Shown here: positions 1 to 5,910 of the stretch, piece by piece | Layout of the letters: every line of letters begins with the position of its first letter | Numbering within the stretch: position 1 is the first letter of the stretch | Assembly: GCA_016926575.1 (NCBI GenBank) | Contig: JAFGOJ010000272.1 | Coordinates: 1-5,994 of the forward strand | Length of the DNA: 5,994 nt | Source: Anaerolineae bacterium | Lineage (GTDB): Bacteria > Chloroflexota > Anaerolineae > B4-G1 > DUEL01 | Direction: 5' to 3' | Translations under genes and position numbers: made by a program | Notes under the pieces: generated by a model | What the model was told of the DNA's origin: nothing | Seen by the model: the letters and a program-made list of their open reading frames with translations, nothing else | Database searches by the model: none

Positions 1-2
1 AA

Positions 3-86
3 CCCCGGGCGAATGCCTTGCTTTCGCGTGTGTGGCTTGTCTGGGCGCTGTAAGGCGTTTTCGCGTCTGATTTGCTTCGTTTTCCC
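3..86 (+). repeat. Left arm of an 84-bp perfect terminal inverted repeat
   Basis: These 84 bases are, base for base, the reverse complement of the last 84 bases of the window (5911-5994). The match begins at CCCCGGGCGAAT and stops abruptly after GTTTTCCC. Beyond that the inner flanks differ completely (AAGAAG here against GCCGCG on the other side). Only two bases (AA) lie outside it. Within the arm, TTTCGCGT occurs twice (22-29 and 59-66), and GCCTT (15-19) can pair with AAGGC (52-56). No transposase or target-site duplication is visible. The likeliest readings are a dispersed genomic repeat at which an assembly stopped on both sides, or the ends of a mobile unit. The 89-codon frame that runs through it (13-282) has no protein-like features and is not called. 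Confidence 0.93.
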
Positions 87-140
87 AAGAAGTGGCTGCG
101 GCCAAGTAAAACTGCTCAACCTCCTTGCCACCGGGCTGTC

Positions 141-236
141 ATGCCCGCTGTCATTCCCGCGAAAGCGGGAAAAGCGGGCATCCATCGACCTGGCGGGTCG
201 CTTCGATGGTGTGGATTCCCGCTTGTGCGGGAATGA
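141..236. repeat. REP/MITE-like palindromic element made of nested CATTCCCGC/GCGGGAATG hairpins
   Basis: Two hairpins face each other. The first has TTCCCGC (154-160), loop GAAA, GCGGGAA (165-171), and is enclosed by a second stem ATGCCCGC (141-148) with GCGGGCAT (174-181). The second has ATTCCCGC (215-222), loop TTGT, GCGGGAAT (227-234). The two hairpins are also near-perfect reverse complements of each other: 151-171 pairs with 216-236 except in the loop. CCATCGA (182-188) pairs with TCGATGG (203-209) in between, so the whole block can fold into one long cruciform. Arrays of ATTCCCGC(N4)GCGGGAAT are a well-known type of dispersed non-coding repeat in many bacteria, including dRS3-like and REP-like elements. 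It lies just upstream of the transporter promoter. It probably carries no gene and was likely spread by an external transposase. Confidence 0.8.
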
Positions 237-274
237 TGTTAAGCAGTTACCGTTTTTTAGATTCTGCAGGCATC

Positions 275-283
275 TGGTATAAT
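275..283 (+). promoter_or_regulatory. Probable extended -10 promoter for the transporter gene
   Basis: TGGTATAAT contains a perfect TATAAT (278-283) preceded by TGn, the extended -10 form of a sigma-70-type promoter. A good -35 box is not visible at 16-18 bp upstream (the region around 253-260 is a T-run), which is tolerated by extended -10 promoters. Transcription would start near 290, giving a leader of about 30 nt before the ATG at 320. The same GGTATAAT string recurs in the promoter at 1545-1550. Confidence 0.6.
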
Positions 284-319
284 CAACCATCGCACAACGC
301 CAGATCAGGGGGGACAAAG

Positions 320-1492
320 ATGTCGGAAAATCGAGCACTGCGCTACACGATGTTTGGCTTGTTGTACTTCTCCCAGGGCACCGTTCTCAGCTACTTCACC
401 GCGCTGAACGGGCTCTACTTCCTCTCCCGGGGTCTCACTATGACCGACGTGGGCGTTTTCGGCTTCATCGCGCTGATTCCTTTCGTCATCAAAATCTTTC
501 TGGGCATGCTCAGCGACCGGGTCAACCTGCTGGGGCTGGGTCACCGCAAACCGTACATCCTGCTGGGGCTGGGCGTGCAGGTGGCCTGCTTGATCGCCGC
601 GCCCTTCATCGACCCGGCGGCACACTATTGGGGCTTCGTGGCGCTGGCGTTCGTCCTCCAGATGGGCATGGCGCTGTACGATACCTGCACCGACGGCCTG
701 GCGCTAGACACCACGCCGACCGAAGAGAAGGGCACGATCCAGGGCTTCATGGTCGGTGGGCGGGCGATGGGCGTGGTGGTCACCGCCTCGGCGGTGGGGC
801 TGCTGGCCGAGCACGTCTCCTGGCTGGCGGTCTTCTGGCTGCTGGCCTTCTTCACCCTGCTGCCGATCCCGCTGGTGCTGGGTGTGCGGGAAGCGGCCCG
901 CCCGGCGGAGCGCACGTTCGATTGGCACGCCTTCGGAGCCTTCAAACATAAGACCGTCGTCGCGCTGGCGGCCTTGGGCTTCCTATTCTTCCTGGTCATC
1001 GCCGGGGCGAACCAACTGGTCAACCCGTTCCTCGAAGAGACCTTCCAGATCGGCCTGAGCCAGGCCGGTTTCTTCACCACCCTGTGGGGCGTCGGCGTGG
1101 TGCTGGGTGGGTTCGTCGGCGGACGACTGATCGACCGCATCGGCGACCGGAACACGGTGCGCATCTCGATGGGCATCGCGTTCGCCGGCGTCCTGGCCCT
1201 GGCGCTGATCCTCAGTCCGACCATAGCCTGGCCGCTGGTGGCGCTCTTCGGCCTGGCCTACGGCACCTACCAGACGGTCTATTTCGCGCTGGCCATGGCC
1301 TACACCGACCCGCGCATCGCCGCGTCGATGTTCTCTATCTTGATGGCGGTCACGAACGTCGCCCAGGGGGTCGGAATGGGCGTGAGCGGGCTGCTGGCCG
1401 ACGCGGTCGGCTTTCGCTGGACCTTCGTGGCGCTTGCGGCGGTCAACGTGCTGGCGTTGCCGATTCTGCCGGTGTTGTTTCGTAAAAAATGA
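320..1492 (+). CDS. Major facilitator superfamily transporter, AmpG/PAT-like or BCD-like
   Basis: This is a 390-residue inner-membrane protein with about twelve hydrophobic segments (roughly residues 10-33, 43-63, 78-98, 101-120, 141-162, 168-188, 212-232, 245-268, 281-299, 302-327, 335-358 and 364-387). The MFS loop-2/3 signature is present as G62-x-L64-x-D66-R67 followed by G74-H-R-K-P78. Its second-half counterpart is G268-R-L-I-D272-R-I-G-D-R277, so both halves are complete. Acidic residues D121, D125 and D130, followed by P-T-E-E-K-G (133-138), resemble the AmpG/PAT group and related PucC/BCD-type carriers. The substrate cannot be told from sequence. The frame is open back to 125, but those extra 65 codons read through the REP-like repeat and the promoter. 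The ATG at 320 has an A/G-rich ribosome site (AGGGGGGA, 307-314) and starts right before helix 1, so it is chosen. The gene is probably transcribed alone, with a new promoter following it. Export or uptake of a tetrapyrrole or cell-wall compound would be speculation. Confidence 0.88.
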   Translation: MSENRALRYTMFGLLYFSQGTVLSYFTALNGLYFLSRGLTMTDVGVFGFIALIPFVIKIFLGMLSDRVNLLGLGHRKPYILLGLGVQVACLIAAPFIDPAAHYWGFVALAFVLQMGMALYDTCTDGLALDTTPTEEKGTIQGFMVGGRAMGVVVTASAVGLLAEHVSWLAVFWLLAFFTLLPIPLVLGVREAARPAERTFDWHAFGAFKHKTVVALAALGFLFFLVIAGANQLVNPFLEETFQIGLSQAGFFTTLWGVGVVLGGFVGGRLIDRIGDRNTVRISMGIAFAGVLALALILSPTIAWPLVALFGLAYGTYQTVYFALAMAYTDPRIAASMFSILMAVTNVAQGVGMGVSGLLADAVGFRWTFVALAAVNVLALPILPVLFRKK

Positions 1493-1494
1493 TG

Positions 1495-1521
1495 GGGTGG
1501 GTAGGGGCTGAGACCCCGCCC
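1495..1521 (+). other. Weak G-run/C-run hairpin between transporter and chelatase genes
   Basis: GGGTGGG (1495-1501) can pair with CCCGCCC (1515-1521) using one G-U pair and a 13-nt loop. Alternatively GGGG (1504-1507) pairs with CCCC (1514-1517). It sits three bases after the transporter stop codon and directly before the -35 box at 1522. No U-tract follows, so it is not a canonical intrinsic terminator, though it may attenuate read-through. No other structure is seen in this 92-bp gap apart from the promoter and ribosome site. Confidence 0.3.
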
Positions 1522-1550
1522 TTGTCACCCTTATGCCGCTGCGGTATAAT
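1522..1550 (+). promoter_or_regulatory. Strong sigma-70-type promoter of the chelatase operon
   Basis: TTGTCA (1522-1527, five of six matches to TTGACA) is followed by exactly 17 bp and then a perfect TATAAT (1545-1550). Transcription should begin near 1557, giving a leader of about 28 nt to the ATG at 1585. This promoter separates the chelatase operon from the transporter. It also argues against using the upstream in-frame ATG at 1489, which would lie outside the transcript. No riboswitch can fit in so short a leader, so control by a cobalamin riboswitch at this position is not supported. Confidence 0.78.
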
Positions 1551-1584
1551 GACTCCGCTCGACATCAACAGAGAGGTTCTTTGT

Positions 1585-3657
1585 ATGCCATCGATTTTTC
1601 CGTTTACGGCCATCGTCAACCAGGACCGTATGCGCCGGGCGCTGGTCCTGAACGCCGTCCACCCGCAGATCGGCGGGGTGCTCATCCGTGGCGAGCGCGG
1701 CACGGCCAAATCGACCGCTGCGCGCGCCCTGGCGGCGCTTCTGCCCGAGATCTCCGTCATCACCGAGTGCTCGTTCTCCTGTGACCCCGATCAGCCAGTG
1801 TCCTGGTGCACGCAGTGCCAGGAGCGGGTGATCAATGGGGAAGCGGTGCCGCATGTCACGTGCCGCACGCGCTTCGTCGACCTGCCCGTCAGCGCCACCG
1901 AGGACCGCGTCGTCGGCACGCTCGACATCGAGCGCGCCATCCAGAAGGGCGAGCGCCACTTCGAGCCGGGCGTCCTCGCTGCTGCCAACCGTGGCATCCT
2001 CTACGTCGACGAGGTCAATTTGCTGGACGATCACGTCGTCGACATCCTGCTCGACGCAGCGGCGATGGGCGTCAACGTCGTCGAGCGCGAGGGTATCTCC
2101 TTCTCCCACCCCGCCCGCTTCATCCTCATCGGCACGATGAACCCAGAGGAAGGCGACCTGCGCCCGCAACTGCTCGACCGCTTCGCTCTGTGCGTCGACA
2201 TCCAGGGCGTGCGGGACGCCACCGCCCGCCGGCTGATCATCGAGCGCAACCTGGCTTTCGAATCGGACCCCGAGGGGTTCTACCTCGAATGGTTGCCCCG
2301 CGAAGAGACGCTCTCCGATCAGATCTTCCAGGCGCGCCAGTTGCTACCCCACGTCCACCACACCCAGGGCGACCTGATGACCATCGCCACGATGATGGCC
2401 GAGTTGGGCGTCGACGGCCACCGCGCCGACCTGGTGATCCTCAAGACCGCCCGCGCCCACGCTGCCTTCGAGGGCCGCACGCGCATCACCGACCGCGACA
2501 TCCTCCTCGCCGCCGAGCTGGCCCTGCCGCACCGCCTCAAGCGCCACCCGCTCGACCCGCAGCAGGAGATCACGGTGGAAGATTTGAGCCGCCGGCTGGA
2601 GGAAGCGCGCGAGAAGGCTCCGGAAGAAGACATGACCACCCTCGAACAGGAAGAGGGGGACGACGGGCAAAAAAAAACGCAGTTGACCGTTGAGACGGAG
2701 GACGGCCAGGACGATGGGGAGGATAAGACGGAAGCCCCCCACGACCCGATGCTCCAGGAGATTCCCAAGTGGCCCACCGAAGGGCGCTGGTGGTGGGATG
2801 GCGGCGACGAGACGAATGTAGGGGAACCCTTCGCCCCGCAGCCGTTCGACACGCCGCTCGACCGGCTGGCGCGTGGCGGGGCCGGACGCCGCCGCCGCAC
2901 TCGCACCGAGCAGTCCCGCGGCCGCTACGTTCGCGCGCGGTTCTCGCCGGATAACCCGCGCGACCTGGCGTTCGACGCTACGTTCCGCGCCGCTGCCCCC
3001 CACCAAACTCGCCGCCGCCGCTCCGACGGGCCGGCTCTGTCCATCAAGCCTCAGGATTACTACCGCAAAGTCCGTATGCGGCCCGCCGCCAACCTGGTGC
3101 TCTTCGTCGTCGACGCCTCCTGGTCCATGGCCGTGGCGGAGCGGATGGAGGCGACCAAGGGCGCGGTGCTTTCCCTGCTCACCGACGTCTACCAGCGGCG
3201 CGACCGGGTGGGGCTGGTGGTCTTCCAGAAAAACGCCGCCCGCCTGATTCTGCCGCCCACCAACAGCGTCGAACTGGCTCAGAAGGCCCTGGCCGACATC
3301 CCCGTCGGCGGGAAGACGCCCCTTTCGGCCGGCCTGAAGATGGCCTACGACGTCATCACCCGCGAGGTGCGCCAGCACGCCGACGTGATCCCGCTTATGG
3401 TCCTGCTCACCGACGGCGCGGGCAATGTCTCTCTCGGCAACATGGCACCCCAGGAGGAAGCCCACCGCCTGGCCGTGGTGATCAATGCCGCCCACATTCG
3501 CTCGGTGGTCATCAATATGGAAAATGCTGCCTTCGATCAGGGGTACGCCCAGGCACTGGCCGATCATTTATCCGCGCCGTGTTACACGTTGGACGAACTG
3601 CGCGCCGAGGCGCTGCTGGCGACGGTGCGCGGTGAATTGCAGGAGACCGGCGTATGA
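1585..3657 (+). CDS. Chelatase medium subunit: BchI-like AAA+ ATPase fused to BchD-like VWA domain (CobN-associated type)
   Basis: This 690-residue cytoplasmic protein is an ATP-driven subunit of a class I Mg/Co chelatase, which inserts metal into a tetrapyrrole together with a large subunit (ChlH or CobN). The AAA+ part (about 1-340) has Walker A G36-E-R-G-T-A-K42-S-T, the conserved A-T-E-D-R-V-V-G (104-111), Walker B Y140-V-D142-E143, sensor-1 G-T-M-N186-P-E-E-G and the L-R-P-Q-L-L-D-R199-F block. All are intact, unlike many true ChlD subunits whose ATPase part is degenerate. An acidic Glu/Asp-rich linker (about 345-396) precedes a basic Arg-rich segment (about 433-495). The VWA domain has a full MIDAS: D510-A-S-W-S514, T578 in G-G-K-T-P, and D610 in L-L-T-D-G. 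Cys62, 66, 75, 78 and 93 may bind metal. The protein closely resembles the combined chelatase proteins encoded in cobalamin producers such as actinobacteria, so a cobaltochelatase role with CobN is likelier than chlorophyll synthesis, though this is inference. The start at 1585 has GAGAGG (1571-1576). The stop overlaps the next ATG (ATGA). A probable frameshift site lies at 2669-2677. Confidence 0.93.
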   Translation: MPSIFPFTAIVNQDRMRRALVLNAVHPQIGGVLIRGERGTAKSTAARALAALLPEISVITECSFSCDPDQPVSWCTQCQERVINGEAVPHVTCRTRFVDLPVSATEDRVVGTLDIERAIQKGERHFEPGVLAAANRGILYVDEVNLLDDHVVDILLDAAAMGVNVVEREGISFSHPARFILIGTMNPEEGDLRPQLLDRFALCVDIQGVRDATARRLIIERNLAFESDPEGFYLEWLPREETLSDQIFQARQLLPHVHHTQGDLMTIATMMAELGVDGHRADLVILKTARAHAAFEGRTRITDRDILLAAELALPHRLKRHPLDPQQEITVEDLSRRLEEAREKAPEEDMTTLEQEEGDDGQKKTQLTVETEDGQDDGEDKTEAPHDPMLQEIPKWPTEGRWWWDGGDETNVGEPFAPQPFDTPLDRLARGGAGRRRRTRTEQSRGRYVRARFSPDNPRDLAFDATFRAAAPHQTRRRRSDGPALSIKPQDYYRKVRMRPAANLVLFVVDASWSMAVAERMEATKGAVLSLLTDVYQRRDRVGLVVFQKNAARLILPPTNSVELAQKALADIPVGGKTPLSAGLKMAYDVITREVRQHADVIPLMVLLTDGAGNVSLGNMAPQEEAHRLAVVINAAHIRSVVINMENAAFDQGYAQALADHLSAPCYTLDELRAEALLATVRGELQETGV
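2653..2693 (+). promoter_or_regulatory. Candidate programmed -1 frameshift (or transcript slippage) site inside the chelatase gene
   Basis: Nine consecutive A's (2669-2677) are read in frame as CAA AAA AAA ACG (Q362-K-K-T365). They contain the classic A AAA AAA slippery heptamer at 2670-2676. An internal Shine-Dalgarno-like GAGGGG (2653-2658) ends ten bases before the run, the arrangement that stimulates -1 shifting in dnaX of E. coli. After a -1 shift the ribosome would read AAC GCA GTT GAC CGT and stop at TGA 2691-2693. The product has 369 residues: the complete AAA+ domain plus N-A-V-D-R. The other frame also closes at once (TGA 2684-2686), so insertion or loss of A's during transcription would likewise give an ATPase-only protein. 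A small stem CCGT/ACGG (2687-2690 with 2695-2698) follows but is weak. Frameshifting in chlD genes to make both subunits from one gene has been proposed for cobalamin producers. Here it is predicted from sequence only. Confidence 0.62.
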
Positions 3658-4400
3658 CCCGCGATACGTTCGACGTGCTGTTTCTGATTGCCCGTCCGGC
3701 GGCGGGCAAGAGCGAGGTGATCGATTACCTCAAGGGCATCGACGACGACGAGCGGAAGCGCCGCTTCCACGTCGGCCCGTTCGAGGAGCTGGACGACTTT
3801 CCCATGCTGTGGGCCTGGTTCGAGGAAGATGCCATTCTGGAGCAGATGGGGCACCCGCGTCTGCACACCGACGCCGACGGCTATTTCACGCATGACGACC
3901 TGTGGCACGTGTTGATCGAGCGCCTGGCGCTCGAATTCCAGAAACGCATGCGGGACCGCCTGCCGGATCAGGACCTCACCACCATCGTCGAGTTTTCGCG
4001 TGGCAGCGAGCACGGTGGGTACACCGCGGCGTTTCGCCATTTTCCGGAAGAGATGCTGCGCCGCGGCGCGATCCTCTACATCGACGTCACCTACGCCGAA
4101 TCGCTGCGCAAGAATCGCCGCCGCTACGATCCCGATCGCGCCGACACAATTCTCTACCACGGCCTCTCTGACGAGAAGATGGAGCGTCTCTACCGCGAGG
4201 TCGATTGGGAGGCGTTCAGCGCCGGCGACCCCGAGGCTGTGATGGTGCAGGGCGTGCGCGTGCCCTACGCCGTCTTCGACAATGCCGACGACGTGACGAC
4301 CAAAGGCGGCGAGGCGTTGGGCCGGCGGCTGGAGGCGACGCTCGACCGGTTGTGGGGGATGTATCAACTTAAGCAGAAGGAACATCTATGCGTTTTTTGA
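3654..4400 (+). CDS. Uncharacterised P-loop kinase-like protein
   Basis: This is a 248-residue soluble protein that I do not recognise as a named family. It begins with a hydrophobic strand and a Walker A motif of the [AG]xxxxGK[ST] form, A13-R-P-A-A-G18-K19-S20. It ends its core with a strand and lid-like segment, I-L-Y-I-D144-V followed by R152-K-N-R-R-R157. This layout is reminiscent of small P-loop nucleotide and metabolite kinases, in which lid arginines hold the phosphates. In between are the distinctive E113-F-S-R-G117 and G-S-E-H-G-G-Y (117-123) and a Trp/Asp-rich region (M-L-W-A-W-F-E-E-D, about 51-59). No signal peptide or membrane segment is seen. The ATG overlaps the chelatase stop codon (ATGA) with AGGAGA at 3641-3646, so translation is probably coupled to the chelatase. 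Its own stop lies 13 bp inside the next gene. A kinase role is an inference from the P-loop and lid. Substrate and pathway are unknown, and a link to cobalamin salvage would be speculation. Confidence 0.85.
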   Translation: MTRDTFDVLFLIARPAAGKSEVIDYLKGIDDDERKRRFHVGPFEELDDFPMLWAWFEEDAILEQMGHPRLHTDADGYFTHDDLWHVLIERLALEFQKRMRDRLPDQDLTTIVEFSRGSEHGGYTAAFRHFPEEMLRRGAILYIDVTYAESLRKNRRRYDPDRADTILYHGLSDEKMERLYREVDWEAFSAGDPEAVMVQGVRVPYAVFDNADDVTTKGGEALGRRLEATLDRLWGMYQLKQKEHLCVF

Positions 4401-5323
4401 TCACCGGCGGGGCCGGATTTCTAGGGACGGCGCTCTCCAACCGCCTGGTGGGGGAGGGCCACCAGGTGTGCGTCATGGACGATTTGAGCGCGGGCGATGC
4501 CTCGTGCCTCGACCCGCGCGTGCTTTTCACGCGCGGCAGCGTCCTCGACCGCCCCAAATTGTGGACGCTGCTTCACGACGTCGACTGCGTCTACCACCTG
4601 GCCGCGCGCGTGCTGGTGGCCGAGTCGATCCTCTACCCGCGCGATTACAACGAGACCAACGTGGGCGGGACGGTGACGGTGATGGAAGCGATGCGCGATG
4701 CGGGCGTGCGCCGGGTGGTCTTCGCCTCCTCCGGCGCGGTCTACGGCGAGCAGGCCCAGCAACCCGTGCGTGAGGATGTGCCCCCCAATCCCCAATCGCC
4801 CTACGCCGTGAGCAAGCTGGCCGCCGAGTACTACGTTCGCACCATCGGCGCGCTGTGGGGCATCGATACGGTCATTGTGCGCATCTTCAACGCCTACGGG
4901 CCAGGCCAGAACCTGCCCCCATCTCACCCGCCGGTGGTGCCGCGCTTTCTCCAACAGGCCCTGCGCGGCGGGTCGCTGGTCGTCTTTGGCAGCGGCGTAC
5001 AGACGCGCGACTTCGTCTACGTCGACGATGCGGTCGAGGCGCTGATGGCGGCAGCGGTCGCCCCCGACGCCCACCGCCGCACGATCAACGTCGGTTCGGG
5101 GCAGGCGACCAGCGTCAACGAACTGACCGCTCTGGTGGCCGCAACCGTGGGGCGCACCGTGGAGGTGCTGCACAGCCCGGCCGAGAGCGGCGGCGTCTCG
5201 CACCTCTGCGCCGACATTGCCCTGGCCCGCCAACTGCTCGACTACGAACCGCGGGTGGGCCTGGCGGAAGGGTTGCAGCGCACCCTGGCGCGCGACCCGC
5301 GCTTCCGAGCCAACGCGAGGTAG
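4388..5323 (+). CDS. NAD-dependent epimerase/dehydratase of the extended SDR family (UDP-glucose 4-epimerase-like)
   Basis: This 311-residue cytoplasmic enzyme most likely acts on a nucleotide-activated sugar. The N-terminal Rossmann fold has G7-G-A-G10-F-L-G13, and D31-D32 at the end of strand 2, which favours NAD over NADP. Y-H-L-A-A-R (about 68-73) follows strand 4. The catalytic set is S115 in F-A-S-S-G-A-V-Y-G, with Y139-x-x-x-K143 in S-P-Y-A-V-S-K. Later R-I-F-N168-A-Y-G-P-G-Q and R207-D-F-V-Y-V-D-D214 match the nucleotide-sugar binding elements of GalE-like enzymes. Its length is normal for the compact bacterial and archaeal GalE-like group. Whether it is a 4-epimerase, a uronate epimerase or a dehydratase cannot be settled, so no symbol is given. 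The start is well supported by AGAAGGA (4375-4381), six bases before the ATG. The gene overlaps the P-loop gene by 13 bp and is followed after 3 bp by the glycosylase gene, so it is an internal operon member. Confidence 0.92.
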   Translation: MRFLITGGAGFLGTALSNRLVGEGHQVCVMDDLSAGDASCLDPRVLFTRGSVLDRPKLWTLLHDVDCVYHLAARVLVAESILYPRDYNETNVGGTVTVMEAMRDAGVRRVVFASSGAVYGEQAQQPVREDVPPNPQSPYAVSKLAAEYYVRTIGALWGIDTVIVRIFNAYGPGQNLPPSHPPVVPRFLQQALRGGSLVVFGSGVQTRDFVYVDDAVEALMAAAVAPDAHRRTINVGSGQATSVNELTALVAATVGRTVEVLHSPAESGGVSHLCADIALARQLLDYEPRVGLAEGLQRTLARDPRFRANAR

Positions 5324-5326
5324 GCC

Positions 5327-5896
5327 GTGGAGCGTCTGCCGCGCGCGTTCTTCGCTCGCCCCACGTTGGCTGTGGCGCGGGACCTGCTGGGGCAGCGCCT
5401 GGTGCGGGTGCTGGACGGCGCGCGTATCTCCGGGCGCATCGTCGAAGCGGAGGCGTACGTCGGCGAGGGCGACCGGGCCTGCCACGCCCGCAGCGGGCGC
5501 ACCGTGCGGAACGCGGCGATGTACGGCCCGCCCGGCCACGCCTACGTCTATCTCATCTATGGGATGCATTATTGTTTGAACCTCGTTACCGAGGAGGAGG
5601 GGTTCCCGGCGGCGGTGCTGATCCGGGCACTGCAGCCGCTGGAGGGCCGGGCGCTCATGCAAGCCCACCGCGCGGGCCGGCCGGAACGGGAGTGGGCCAA
5701 CGGGCCGGGCAAACTGTGCCGGGCGCTGGCTATCGACCGGACGTTCGACAAGGCGGACCTGTGCGCGCCGGATGCGCGCCTGTTCGTGGAGGCCGACGCC
5801 GCCATCCCCGATGGCGCGGTGGCGACCGGCCCCCGCGTCGGCGTGACGGGCGACGATGCCGCCGTCTCCGCCCCGTGGCGGTTCACCGTCCGGTAG
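5327..5896 (+). CDS. DNA-3-methyladenine glycosylase, AAG/MPG family
   Basis: This 189-residue base-excision repair enzyme flips out alkylated or deaminated purines (3-methyladenine, and in relatives hypoxanthine) and cuts the N-glycosidic bond. It aligns by eye with human AAG across the active site. E42 in V-E-A-E-A-Y corresponds to the catalytic E125, Y44 to the intercalating Y127, H53 to H136, Y75 to Y159 and N85 to N169 (in Y-V-Y-L-I-Y-G-M-H-Y-C-L-N). Other family blocks are R-N-A-A-M-Y-G-P-P-G (61-70), A-N-G-P-G-K-L-C-R-A-L (about 124-134) and the C-terminal G-P-R-V-G-V-T with A-P-W-R-F. The length is typical, so the gene is complete. It starts with GTG, three bases after the epimerase stop, with GAGG (5317-5320) as ribosome site six bases upstream. 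No nearer ATG gives a full N-terminus. It ends 14 bp before the right inverted-repeat arm. No terminator is visible in the remaining bases. As a DNA repair gene it has no evident functional tie to the upstream operon members. Confidence 0.95.
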   Translation: MERLPRAFFARPTLAVARDLLGQRLVRVLDGARISGRIVEAEAYVGEGDRACHARSGRTVRNAAMYGPPGHAYVYLIYGMHYCLNLVTEEEGFPAAVLIRALQPLEGRALMQAHRAGRPEREWANGPGKLCRALAIDRTFDKADLCAPDARLFVEADAAIPDGAVATGPRVGVTGDDAAVSAPWRFTVR

Positions 5897-5910
5897 CAGC
5901 CCGGCGCGGC

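Noticed and set aside
13..282. An 89-codon open frame across the left repeat and REP-like element
   Set aside because: It reads through the inverted-repeat arm and the palindromic element, has no ribosome site or protein-like composition, and ends inside the transporter's promoter.
125..319. Upstream in-frame extension of the transporter (65 extra codons)
   Set aside because: The extension translates the REP-like repeat and the -10 box. The ATG at 320 has a good ribosome site and begins just before the first membrane helix.
1494..1521. Intrinsic terminator, or G-quadruplex, after the transporter
   Set aside because: There is no U-tract after the hairpin, and only three G-runs are close enough for a quadruplex. 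It is kept only as a weak hairpin.
1489..1584. Upstream in-frame start for the chelatase (32 extra codons)
   Set aside because: It overlaps the transporter stop and lies upstream of the TTGTCA-N17-TATAAT promoter. Chelatase homology begins at the ATG at 1585 with P-F-T-A-I-V.
2344..3567. A 407-codon open frame on the minus strand opposite the chelatase
   Set aside because: Long antisense frames are expected opposite GC-rich genes with G/C third positions. The sense strand has clear domain motifs, whereas this frame has none.
4421..5668. A 415-codon open frame on the minus strand opposite the epimerase and glycosylase
   Set aside because: It spans two well-supported sense genes and their junction, is rich in His/Arg/Gln typical of shadow frames, and shows no recognisable motif.
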